Source: Clostridiales bacterium (GTDB lineage Bacteria > Bacillota > Clostridia > Lachnospirales > UBA12420). From it: a DNA stretch of 30,487 bases. The position numbers and the translations under genes were made by a program. Positions 1-6,987 of this stretch are shown piece by piece. The stretch's first letter is position 1. The number at the start of each line of letters is the position of its first letter. Location of the stretch: assembly GCA_003452395.1 (NCBI GenBank), contig DMOI01000047.1, positions 70,953 through 101,439 of the forward strand, given 5' to 3'. The notes beneath the pieces are model-generated. The model was not told where the DNA came from. It saw nothing but the letters and a program-made list of their open reading frames with translations, and did no database searches.

Positions 1-91
1 ATCACATAATATGCATTTATTATATATCAGTTTTGTTTTTTTATCAAGTCTATTAAAAAAAATTTTTGTTTTCTATTGCTTTTGTTTTGCA

Positions 92-1003
92 TCATTTCAA
101 TGCTTCTATAAGCACTCCAAGGTTTTGTTCCATTATATCAATATATGAGTTTAAGCTTCCATCTCCTGTGACTACTGGGTCAAGAGTATACACTTTTGCG
201 CCAGTTTCAAATGCTATAGTTTCAGCAGCCTTTACAGGATACTGTACTTCGGCAAACAATGCATTTATTTTTGATTCTTTAATGATATTTATTGTATCTT
301 CTAGTTCCTTTGGAGTAGGCTCTGATCCTGGTTCTCTTTCAATTACTGCTTTTATATTAAGATTAAATTCCTTTGCAAAATAAGGAAATGCCTCGTGAAA
401 TGTAACTATATCCTTGTTTTTAGTATTATCCAACGCTTCGTGCATTTTATTCTTTAAAGCTTCCAGTTTTATAATATAATCATCTGCATTAGCCTTATAT
501 TTTTCTCTATTATCAGGGTCTAATAACGACAATTGTTCTTGTATGTTTTTTACTTGTATGATTGAATCCGATACACTAACCCAAACATGTGGGTTGTCTC
601 CTTCCTCTTTATCTGTAGATATAAGCTCTATTCCTTTACTAGCTTCTACTATTTTTAGTTTTTGTTGTTCTCCTACAACCTTATCCATAAATGCTTCCAT
701 TCCTGCCCCATTTATAACAAAAATATTTGCTCTTTCAAGTGTCTTTAAATCGAGAGGTGTAAGAGAGTAATCGTGTAAACAACCAGTTTGTGGCTTTGTC
801 ATATTGATGACCTTTACTCCATCTATATCATGAGCTACGTTTATTGTTTCAATATATATAGGATAAAAAGATGTAGCTATTACAAGTTCTTTCTTTTCAA
901 TTGTTTGAATTGTATTTTCTTTTTTTTCATTTTGAGTACACCCACTTATAAACAATACACTTACGATTAATATCAATGCTAGTTTAATACTTTTAGTTCT
1001 CAT
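92..1003 (-). CDS. Metal ABC transporter substrate-binding lipoprotein (ZnuA/AdcA-like)
   Basis: Binds a divalent metal, probably zinc or manganese, outside the membrane and hands it to an ABC permease. The N-terminus has a basic start, a hydrophobic stretch and a lipobox ending FISGC, with lipidated Cys at residue 22. Family metal-site motifs are present in order: CLHDYSLTP, NPHVWVSV, TFHEAFPYF (three candidate His ligands) and a late acidic LDPVVTGDG. EPGSEPTPKEL is the loop typical of cluster A-I solute-binding proteins. At about 303 residues it has normal family length. I chose the ATG at 1003 because AGGAGG precedes it at good spacing and the lipoprotein signal starts there; an in-frame upstream start at 1042 would spoil the signal peptide. 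No ATPase or permease partner is visible, but only 91 bases lie beyond its stop, so they could follow off the left edge. The metal cannot be told from sequence. Confidence 0.9.
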   Translation of the reverse strand: MRTKSIKLALILIVSVLFISGCTQNEKKENTIQTIEKKELVIATSFYPIYIETINVAHDIDGVKVINMTKPQTGCLHDYSLTPLDLKTLERANIFVINGAGMEAFMDKVVGEQQKLKIVEASKGIELISTDKEEGDNPHVWVSVSDSIIQVKNIQEQLSLLDPDNREKYKANADDYIIKLEALKNKMHEALDNTKNKDIVTFHEAFPYFAKEFNLNIKAVIEREPGSEPTPKELEDTINIIKESKINALFAEVQYPVKAAETIAFETGAKVYTLDPVVTGDGSLNSYIDIMEQNLGVLIEALK

Positions 1004-1027
1004 ATTTGTTCCTCCTGATTTTAGATA

Positions 1028-1046
1028 GATAATGATTTGCATTTTT
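1028..1046. promoter_or_regulatory. Possible Fur-family (Fur/Zur/PerR) operator
   Basis: GATAATGATTTGCATTTTT on the plus strand matches 14 of 19 positions of the classic Fur box GATAATGATAATCATTATC, with the left half perfect. It sits immediately downstream of the predicted -10, where a repressor would block initiation, and the gene encodes a metal-binding lipoprotein, so metal-responsive repression is plausible. AT-rich DNA gives chance matches easily, and the right half is poor. Confidence 0.3.
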
Positions 1047-1075
1047 ATTGTATAATATATATTAGGATTTGTAAA
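1047..1075 (-). promoter_or_regulatory. Sigma-A-type promoter of the metal-binding lipoprotein gene
   Basis: On the minus strand TTTACA (1075-1070) is followed after 17 bases by TACAAT (1052-1047), about 44 bases before the ATG. It lies in the 78-base gap after the M20 peptidase gene, so the lipoprotein gene probably has its own transcription start. Confidence 0.5.
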
Positions 1076-1081
1076 TATTTT

Positions 1082-2137
1082 TTAGAGATTTTCTATATAG
1101 CTTACATATATATCATACAGTTTATCTAAGCTTTCAGTTTCAACATACTCGTCATCTTTATGATAGTTGTCACCTATTGGGTTCATTATTATAGTTGGTA
1201 TGTTGTATTTCCCAAAAAATCTTCCGTCATTTGAAGAATTGCATTTACTGTATTTTACTTTTTGTGCTAGTATAGCTTCGGAGGTGGATACATATTTTTC
1301 TACATACTTATTATCTAGATTAACGGTGTAGTCTTCTCCACTTGCCACTATTTCTAATTCTACTTCGCTGTCTATTTCTTTTATATATTTTAGTATGCTC
1401 TCTTTTGTTTGGCTTGGAATATGCCTTATGTCTAGGTACATACTCGCCTTAGCAGGTACCTTATTTATAGCATCCCCACCTTCTATCATGCTCAAGTTTA
1501 CAGTAGTCATAAATTCGTCTTCACTTTTGTTTGGGTATTTTAGAGTGATTTTATGGTATATTTTTATTAGCTTATCTATTGCATTCTCACCCTCCCACAA
1601 AAGCGACGAGTGAGCAGCTTTTCCATTTGCAGTTAATTTAAATTGCAATACTCCTTTCCCTTCTGTCATTAGTTCAAAGTCTTTTCCACCATCAGGAACT
1701 ATGGCTACTTTGGCTCTATAGCCTTCATCTTCTAGCAGTTTCTTTGTTCCATTAAAACCACCCATCTCCTCATCACTCGTTAAAAATAATGCTACTTTTT
1801 TATCAGTCTCTAGGTTTTTCATTAGTTTTAAGGTTACCGTCACTGCTCCTTTCATGTCAAACGAGCCTCTGCCATATAGTCTGTCTCCTACTTCTCTTAG
1901 AACGAATAGCTCGTCACTTGCGGGTACGACATCTATATGTACTACAAAGATTACATCAAATGCTTTACCTTCGCTATTTGATATTACTAATGACTTTACT
2001 CCATTGTAATCATATTCTTGTATATTTTTATTTGTATCTACCATGTAGCTCTTAATATATTCAATACATTTTTCTATTTCATTTTTGTTATTAGATAAAG
2101 TTTTAAAACTGATAAGCTTGCTCAATATTTTTTTCAT
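1082..2137 (-). CDS. M20-family metallopeptidase (ArgE/DapE/dipeptidase-like)
   Basis: Predicted cytoplasmic zinc amidohydrolase that removes an acyl or aminoacyl group from a small peptide or N-acyl amino acid. Motifs follow the family order: VVHIDVVP (His68, Asp70), LYGRGSFDMKG (bridging Asp94), TSDEEMGG (Glu123/Glu124), VPDGG (Asp149), a dimerisation-domain AAHSS motif, and a late metal-ligand His in NYHKDDEY. About 351 residues, normal for the family. The ATG at 2137 is preferred over the GTG at 2143 because GGAGG lies 7 bases before the ATG but almost touches the GTG. It follows the GNAT-like gene after 2 bases, so the two are translated from one message controlled by the upstream T-box. 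The exact substrate is unknown; control by an amino-acid-sensing leader suggests release of an amino acid from a peptide or acylated form. Confidence 0.88.
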   Translation of the reverse strand: MKKILSKLISFKTLSNNKNEIEKCIEYIKSYMVDTNKNIQEYDYNGVKSLVISNSEGKAFDVIFVVHIDVVPASDELFVLREVGDRLYGRGSFDMKGAVTVTLKLMKNLETDKKVALFLTSDEEMGGFNGTKKLLEDEGYRAKVAIVPDGGKDFELMTEGKGVLQFKLTANGKAAHSSLLWEGENAIDKLIKIYHKITLKYPNKSEDEFMTTVNLSMIEGGDAINKVPAKASMYLDIRHIPSQTKESILKYIKEIDSEVELEIVASGEDYTVNLDNKYVEKYVSTSEAILAQKVKYSKCNSSNDGRFFGKYNIPTIIMNPIGDNYHKDDEYVETESLDKLYDIYVSYIENL

Positions 2138-2139
2138 TG

Positions 2140-2886
2140 TCACACCTCCATATAATCAAAGTTTTTGTATTCACTATCTAGTTCTCGCTCGAACCCTTCC
2201 ATCAAACCTTCATGATATAATTTTTCATCTATATTCCAGATATCTCCTGCATATAGTATTACTGCATCATTTTCTTCTAATCCACCAAATAAATCATTTG
2301 TATCCTTATCAGAAACATCCGTATGCGGTTTAGGTAGTACATAAGCTTTCTTTTTAATCATTGTGCCGTCTTTTGGCAGCTCTACAAAAGGATTAGCTAG
2401 AAGTACTTCTTTTATGTCCTCAGTCACAACATCTAGCTCAGATTCAGGATAAATTTCTCCACACATTGATTTGACAGATTTATATAATGCTGGATTCCGC
2501 GTTCTGGCAGATATAGCCGTAACTTCGCTAGATATCCCTTTCCAACAATTTTCACCTTCTATATATCCTATGTTTTTACTCGTTATTTTTCCTAACAAAC
2601 CCTTCTTTTGTAAATCTTTTGATAGTATGACTCCATGCAAATGAAGCAAAGATTCTTTCTCATTGATAGCTATATTTACTGATATAGCAAACCCTTTTAT
2701 TTTTCCCTTTTCATCATGTATGAATGTTAGTATAGAATTCTCATCACAGAAAAGATGATCGCTTACATCCTCATAATTTGTACCAAATTTGATTGCATCT
2801 GCAGTCTCAAAACACTCTTTGCTTATTTTTTCTTTTTCTTCCTCTCCTATATCTTTCGCTCTTCTACAAATAATATTATTTGTCAT
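2140..2886 (-). CDS. GNAT-like N-acetyltransferase family protein
   Basis: About 248 residues. The centre (residues 70-150) looks like a GNAT acyl-CoA-binding fold: a strand LLHLHGVILS followed by DLQKKGLLGKI, resembling the pyrophosphate-binding motif Q/R-x-x-G-x-G/A, and a later TRNPALYKSVKSM helix as in acetyltransferases. The last 90 residues match nothing I know. The ATG at 2886 is chosen because AGAGG lies 9 bases upstream; the ATG at 2895 abuts the same AGAGG. It is the first gene after the T-box leader and is nearly fused to an M20 peptidase gene, so acetylation and deacylation of an amino acid or peptide may be linked; that is inference. Family assignment is moderate, and substrate cannot be named. 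Confidence 0.6.
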   Translation of the reverse strand: MTNNIICRRAKDIGEEEKEKISKECFETADAIKFGTNYEDVSDHLFCDENSILTFIHDEKGKIKGFAISVNIAINEKESLLHLHGVILSKDLQKKGLLGKITSKNIGYIEGENCWKGISSEVTAISARTRNPALYKSVKSMCGEIYPESELDVVTEDIKEVLLANPFVELPKDGTMIKKKAYVLPKPHTDVSDKDTNDLFGGLEENDAVILYAGDIWNIDEKLYHEGLMEGFERELDSEYKNFDYMEV

Positions 2887-2911
2887 CTTTACCATCCTCT
2901 CTTTTTTATAT

Positions 2912-2974
2912 AATAAAAAAACACGCCCCATACAAGGTTTAGCATATAATTTTTATGCTTAAATCTTGTATGGG
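2912..2974 (-). terminator. Intrinsic terminator of the T-box leader
   Basis: CCCATACAAG (2974-2965) pairs perfectly with CTTGTATGGG (2936-2927), and the arms extend toward an inner GCATA/TATGC pairing. A run of seven T follows on the minus strand. The 5' CCC is shared with the antiterminator, giving the mutually exclusive folds expected of a T-box. Confidence 0.88.
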
Positions 2975-3246
2975 ACGAGTTTATGCTCGTGGTACCACCC
3001 AATTAATACAGTTTACAATATATAGATACAAACTTTATAATCTAATTTTAACTGCCTCTTTCAGATACGGACTAGCATGAGTGCTATCGATATCCTATCC
3101 TTTTAACGGTGGAATCCCGTGAAGTGCTACTACTACTTCGCACTCATTCTCAACAGCCCATTCAATATAATACTGTAATTAGTCTCTCACCACCACTAAC
3201 TCGCTTGGTACAACATATTATATTTACTATTCTGTATCATAAAATT
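2912..3246 (-). ncRNA. T-box riboswitch leader, specifier TGG (Trp predicted)
   Basis: The T-box core GGGTGGTACCACG lies at 3000-2988 on the minus strand. It forms an antiterminator: GGG, the bulged TGGTACC, then ACGAG-CATAAA-CTCGT and CCC. Stem I is clear: ACAG (3235-3232) pairs with CTGT (3156-3153), and AATATAATA (3224-3216) pairs perfectly with TATTATATT (3172-3164). Between them is a 7x7 loop with the loop-E signature AGTA on the 5' side and GAA on the 3' side, followed by TGG (3160-3158) and a purine, which is the specifier position. Uncharged tRNA should stabilise the antiterminator and let RNA polymerase enter the GNAT-like/M20 genes. The TGGT bulge would prefer a tRNA with discriminator A, whereas bacterial tRNA-Trp usually has G, so the Trp assignment relies on a G-U pair and is less certain than the T-box itself. 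Confidence 0.9.
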
Positions 3247-3252
3247 TAATCA

Positions 3253-3281
3253 ATAATATCACGATAACCATTTTTTGTCAA
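3253..3281 (-). promoter_or_regulatory. Promoter of the T-box-controlled operon
   Basis: TTGACA (3281-3276), a 17-base spacer and TATTAT (3258-3253) on the minus strand form a near-consensus sigma-A promoter. Transcription would start about 7 bases downstream, just before stem I of the T-box. It lies immediately after the stop of the serine protease gene. Confidence 0.8.
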
Positions 3282-3288
3282 TGTCTTT

Positions 3289-4278
3289 TCAAATATTTTT
3301 TGTTAATATTGGACTCCATTCGTTTTTCTGAAATTTTCCTCTTTTAAGTGAAAAAGAAAACATAATGTTTCGTGCTCCTAACTCAAACTCATATCTGCCA
3401 ATGCCATGCTTAGCTGCAATAATTTTAATTTTCTCGATATAATAATCTTCTAGTGCACTACAAAATATAGGATTTTTAATAAGCTCACTTAAATCATTAC
3501 TATCCTGCCGACATTGATAAAGCGCGATTTTATAGTTTTCGTCATATCTACTCCTGAATATACCATCAAACATTATCTCTATATTTTCAAATTTAAAAAT
3601 TGAATAATTATTCATGATTTCCCTGTTTATAATAGTTGCTCTTTGTTCTAATAATTCTAATACATATTTTGCCGGTACCGCTACATTTATGTTTTGCCCG
3701 TCAATAAAATGTGCAGCCGTAATGCCAACAAGTTCACCATATAGATTTAAAAGCGCGCCTCCCGAGCTTCCTGGAGATATAGGGGCTGTCGTTTGAATAA
3801 AATCGTAGTTTTCAGTTTTTCTAATTCCCGATATTATCCCTTCCGAAAAGGTATTCATAAGTCCTAAAGGACTACCAATAGCAACAACACGTTGACCTCG
3901 TATTATATCATTTTGTTTTCTAAGTGGCACTGGAGTCTTCTTCGCACGTATTTTAAGTAAAGCCAAATCCTTTTTTTTATTTGTATTTAAAACGCTATAT
4001 GTTTCATATTTTATACCACTTTTTTCCGAATCCTCAAATAAAACAGAATAATACCAACCTCCTGCTATAACATGATAATTGGTAACAATAACTCCATCTT
4101 CTCCAATAATCACACCAGAGCCCATTCCAATACTTTGACCATCACTATCAAAAACATGAATCATCACTGTCGAGCTTGAAAGTTTTGCAAGCTCTTCATA
4201 TGATTTCTCCAAACGCATATCTTCTTGCTCTTGTACGATATTCTCTGTTCTTTTAGGAAAATTTTTTATATCTATCAT
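3289..4278 (-). CDS. HtrA/trypsin-like serine protease, cytoplasmic, with unknown C-terminal domain
   Basis: Residues 30-215 form a chymotrypsin-fold protease of the HtrA/DegP type: TNYHVI (His69), KKDLALL (Asp104) and SPGSSGGALLN (nucleophile Ser172). The triad looks intact. Unlike usual HtrA proteins there is no signal peptide, no membrane anchor and no PDZ domain. Residues about 220-329 form a separate region I do not recognise, mixed helix and strand by eye. The ATG at 4278 is chosen over the GTG at 4284 because GAGG sits 7 bases before the ATG. It appears to be a single gene: a 391-base gap with a repeat element lies upstream and the T-box promoter directly downstream. It may be a cytoplasmic quality-control or signalling protease; the target is unknown. 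Confidence 0.85.
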   Translation of the reverse strand: MIDIKNFPKRTENIVQEQEDMRLEKSYEELAKLSSSTVMIHVFDSDGQSIGMGSGVIIGEDGVIVTNYHVIAGGWYYSVLFEDSEKSGIKYETYSVLNTNKKKDLALLKIRAKKTPVPLRKQNDIIRGQRVVAIGSPLGLMNTFSEGIISGIRKTENYDFIQTTAPISPGSSGGALLNLYGELVGITAAHFIDGQNINVAVPAKYVLELLEQRATIINREIMNNYSIFKFENIEIMFDGIFRSRYDENYKIALYQCRQDSNDLSELIKNPIFCSALEDYYIEKIKIIAAKHGIGRYEFELGARNIMFSFSLKRGKFQKNEWSPILTKNI

Positions 4279-4669
4279 ATACACACCTCATCTAAATGTA
4301 TCGTATGCCTTGCTAAACCTGATATATCCAAACATCTGCAATCCCCATTATTATCTTATGCCTCATTTCCGTCTAATTATGTTTTTGGTTCCTCCCCTGC
4401 GAAGGGGAGGTTAGGTGGGGTCACATTGGTTTAATGCCAACTCTATGACCCCCTCTAACTCCCCCTTGGCAGGGGGAGAACTTAAAATCCTACTTCTGAG
4501 GTAAATCTAAAGCTTTCGCCTGAAGGCGAAGAATTCAACTCCATTTACGGCTAATTATTCATTAATTTCATATGACATATATTAACAAATAAAAACAGAA
4601 AAGTCAACAAAATATTTTTACAATAAATTAATAAACCAATGGTATTCCACTCTCACTTTACTGCTAATT
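4279..4669. other. Intergenic region with palindromic element and small hairpin
   Basis: No gene is visible. It holds the GC-rich palindromic element at 4388-4484 and a short perfect hairpin, TTCGCC-TGAA-GGCGAA, at 4515-4530, which has no T-run in either direction and so is not a typical terminator. The remainder is AT-rich without recognisable structure. Confidence 0.6.
4388..4484. repeat. GC-rich palindromic miniature element, copy A
   Basis: About 97 bp with imperfect terminal inverted repeats of roughly 36 bp, beginning GTTCCTCCCC and ending GGGGGAGAAC. Each arm folds on itself around CCTCCCCTGCGAAGGGGAGG or its partner near 4460-4479, and the arms also pair with each other through GGGGTCA and TGACCCC. 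It shares its arms with copy B at 10114-10214; only the centre differs. It has no coding capacity and is far richer in G and C than its surroundings, which suggests a MITE- or REP-like mobile repeat. Confidence 0.75.
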
Positions 4670-5860
4670 TCACTTTATTTCTTCTGCCATTGTTTGTTTT
4701 AGTTCTCCTTTAGTATTTATTTCATATAAAACATTGTCAAACAAATCTAAGAACGTATTTCCTTTATTTAGCTTTATACCTGCTGGCGTTACATCTTGCT
4801 TTAAAGGCCAGATGTAGTCTTTAAATATTAAAAATACACCTTCTTTGTTATTATGTATACTAGAAAACGAAGTGTCACCTATTATTTTTTCCTCTATTAT
4901 ATCTTTTCCTTTAATTTTTAGTATTTTACTCGGAACGTCTACTGGACTTATGTAAAAGTTATCTTCTTGATCTTTTCCTATTAGAATAAATTTCTTATAT
5001 TCTTTAGTTTTAAATGAACTCTTGTTTATGTATATATTATTTTTATTATCTTCTACAATCAGTTTATCCTCATGACTTAAAAGCACCACTTTAGTATATA
5101 GAGCTCCTGATTGATATTTACTAACTCTTTTCATTATATTAATCCTAAATATGGTGTTTATTATTTTGCCTTTTTGTAACATTTCGACGTTTACATATAT
5201 TACATTTGTCAAGCTTGAGTACTCAACCTGCTTTATTCTTAAAAAGTTTGCCGATCCTAGTTCTACCTGTTCTATACTCTCGCCACTACTCATACTATAT
5301 GTTTTTACAAGCAATACTTGATTTTTTAATAGTTGTTCCATAAGAGCTATGTCTTGCTCACTTGTATAATTATCTATTCCCTCTTCATCATCGAGATTCT
5401 CTTCACCTATCTCTTGATATATTATCTCGTTAAATTTGTCTCTTGCTGTACCCTTAGTTTTTAGAACAAAATAAAGTATTATATTTCTGTCACTTACAAA
5501 AAAGGCATTAGTAATGGGTCCTTCTTCTGCTATTTCCTTTACTATTTTTCCAGTCCTCAAGTCTTTTATATATATAATACCAGTGTTTATATATGATACA
5601 TAATTATGATCATATGAAAAGGATATGGTTTTTGCATTTGGTGGAAGCTCTACTTGTGCTTTTAATAACAAAGCTTCCGGAATGTATTGACCCTTTTGTG
5701 TATATTTTAAATCGGTAGCTTCGTCTTTTAACAAGCTAACATTTAGATATATAAGCACTGAAAATGTAAATATTGTGCCTATAAATGCATATATTAGCCA
5801 TCGCTCTATTGTTTTTAGTTCTATCTTTATACTTGGTATTTTTATACTTGGTATTTTCAT
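4670..5860 (-). CDS. Membrane-anchored protein of unknown function, possibly beta-propeller-like
   Basis: 396 residues. The N-terminus has a duplicated IPSIK motif (residues 3-12), then one transmembrane segment at about 22-46; the rest should lie outside the cell. The outer part is rich in strands separated by turns, with phrases such as SFSYDHNYVSYINTGIIYIKD that resemble the blades of a WD40- or TolB-like propeller, but no family signature is firm. An acidic insert (about 150-170, EEIGEENLDDEEGID) interrupts it. AAAGGAG precedes the ATG at good spacing. It starts 13 bases after the stop of the phosphodiester glycosidase gene, so the two are surely co-transcribed and may act together at the cell surface. 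No function is assigned. Confidence 0.75.
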   Translation of the reverse strand: MKIPSIKIPSIKIELKTIERWLIYAFIGTIFTFSVLIYLNVSLLKDEATDLKYTQKGQYIPEALLLKAQVELPPNAKTISFSYDHNYVSYINTGIIYIKDLRTGKIVKEIAEEGPITNAFFVSDRNIILYFVLKTKGTARDKFNEIIYQEIGEENLDDEEGIDNYTSEQDIALMEQLLKNQVLLVKTYSMSSGESIEQVELGSANFLRIKQVEYSSLTNVIYVNVEMLQKGKIINTIFRINIMKRVSKYQSGALYTKVVLLSHEDKLIVEDNKNNIYINKSSFKTKEYKKFILIGKDQEDNFYISPVDVPSKILKIKGKDIIEEKIIGDTSFSSIHNNKEGVFLIFKDYIWPLKQDVTPAGIKLNKGNTFLDLFDNVLYEINTKGELKQTMAEEIK

Positions 5861-5873
5861 ATAAGGCTCTCCT

Positions 5874-6845
5874 TTATTTTATTATAAATGCTGAGGGTAT
5901 GCTGCGTTCTCCTAATATGTCTGATGGTTTATTTATTAGCTTATTATCATATACCATTGTAGTAGATGAGCCACCATCCAAGTTTGATGCATTGTATGCT
6001 CCATATTTGAGTAGTATGTTTTGAACATCCTTTAGTGTAGCCCCTAAGCTATCTTCTCTCCGACCATCGATAACTAGCAGTAGCACTTTTCCGTCTTGTG
6101 TTTGACCTATTGCAGTACGAGGGTTTATCCCCATTCCACCATTACCTTTTTTTATCATTGTTTTTCCATTTATAATAAGTGCTGGTCCAAATGAAACAGC
6201 ATCTCTTATATTATATTTTTTCATATCTGCTTCATTATAATTACCACCTACAATTAGCTTATCATCTTTATCAAATCCTACAATACTAAAAGAACTCATG
6301 CCTTCCTCTTTATATTTTATTTCACCATCTTCTACTACTATGCCATTAGGCTTTCCACCTGTACCAACTAGATTTGCATCCCCAAAACCGCCCGCATTAA
6401 CTCCTCCGAGTGCTTCGTAATTTTTTACAATACTACTAAGTGTAATCCCGCCTTTTCCTAGTGTGCTTGATAGACCTACTTTTATCCTTTTTGGATTATC
6501 TACTATTAGAATATGCCCTTTAAACCTTTCGCTACTGACTTCGACTAACTTTATTTCATCACTAGTCTGGCCTTCTTTTATTTTTACACCATTTATATCT
6601 TCTCTCTCACTTTCAAAATCAAAACTAGATTTTAGGAGTATTTCATTTATTTCTTCTTTGCTTAAGAAAGTCGTTGCTAAATACTGATGATTTAACGTCG
6701 CCATAGCAGTGGTCACGTAGTTTTCTTTTATATTATTAAAAGGTCCATATAAAATAAGGATAAATGCTAATATGCTACAAAAAACTGCTTCAAAAGCAAT
6801 AAATCCCAATATGTATAATGCACTTTTATGTATTTTCGACTTCAT
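5874..6845 (-). CDS. Phosphodiester glycosidase family protein (NAGPA-like)
   Basis: Single-pass membrane protein of about 323 residues: a transmembrane segment at about 8-32, then an extracellular NAGPA domain. Family signatures are GGVNAGGFGD, INPRTAIGQTQDGKVLLLVIDGR (here split by function: NPRTAIG and VIDGR) and the C-terminal NLDGGSSTTMVYD. Relatives hydrolyse GlcNAc-phosphodiesters and are often annotated as exopolysaccharide biosynthesis proteins, so a role in trimming phosphodiester-linked cell-wall or surface glycans is likely. The ATG at 6845 is chosen because AGGGGG lies upstream and the signal anchor begins there; the frame is open upstream to 6917 without a plausible signal. It leads a two-gene operon with the unknown membrane protein. 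Confidence 0.85.
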   Translation of the reverse strand: MKSKIHKSALYILGFIAFEAVFCSILAFILILYGPFNNIKENYVTTAMATLNHQYLATTFLSKEEINEILLKSSFDFESEREDINGVKIKEGQTSDEIKLVEVSSERFKGHILIVDNPKRIKVGLSSTLGKGGITLSSIVKNYEALGGVNAGGFGDANLVGTGGKPNGIVVEDGEIKYKEEGMSSFSIVGFDKDDKLIVGGNYNEADMKKYNIRDAVSFGPALIINGKTMIKKGNGGMGINPRTAIGQTQDGKVLLLVIDGRREDSLGATLKDVQNILLKYGAYNASNLDGGSSTTMVYDNKLINKPSDILGERSIPSAFIIK

Positions 6846-6940
6846 ATATGTTTTCCCCCTATATACCCACCATTTAATTCCTAATACATTATACATCAAA
6901 CATGCCTTTTTCGACAAGTGTTTTTTTATAACATTATAAC

Positions 6941-6974
6941 AAAAAAATGACAGTGCGTAACTGCCATTTTTTTG
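6941..6974 (-). terminator. Terminator after the ABC permease gene
   Basis: AAAAAAATG-A-CAGT and ACTG-C-CATTTTTTT form a hairpin with one A/C mismatch and a 5-base loop (GCGTA). It has T-runs on both strands, so it could work in both directions. On the minus strand it lies 14 bases after the permease stop and before the glycosidase gene. Confidence 0.8.
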
Positions 6975-6987
6975 CTAGTTTAAAACC

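Noticed and set aside
4515..4530. Hairpin TTCGCC-TGAA-GGCGAA as a terminator
   Set aside because: It has no T-run on either strand and is 140 bases from the nearest stop codon.
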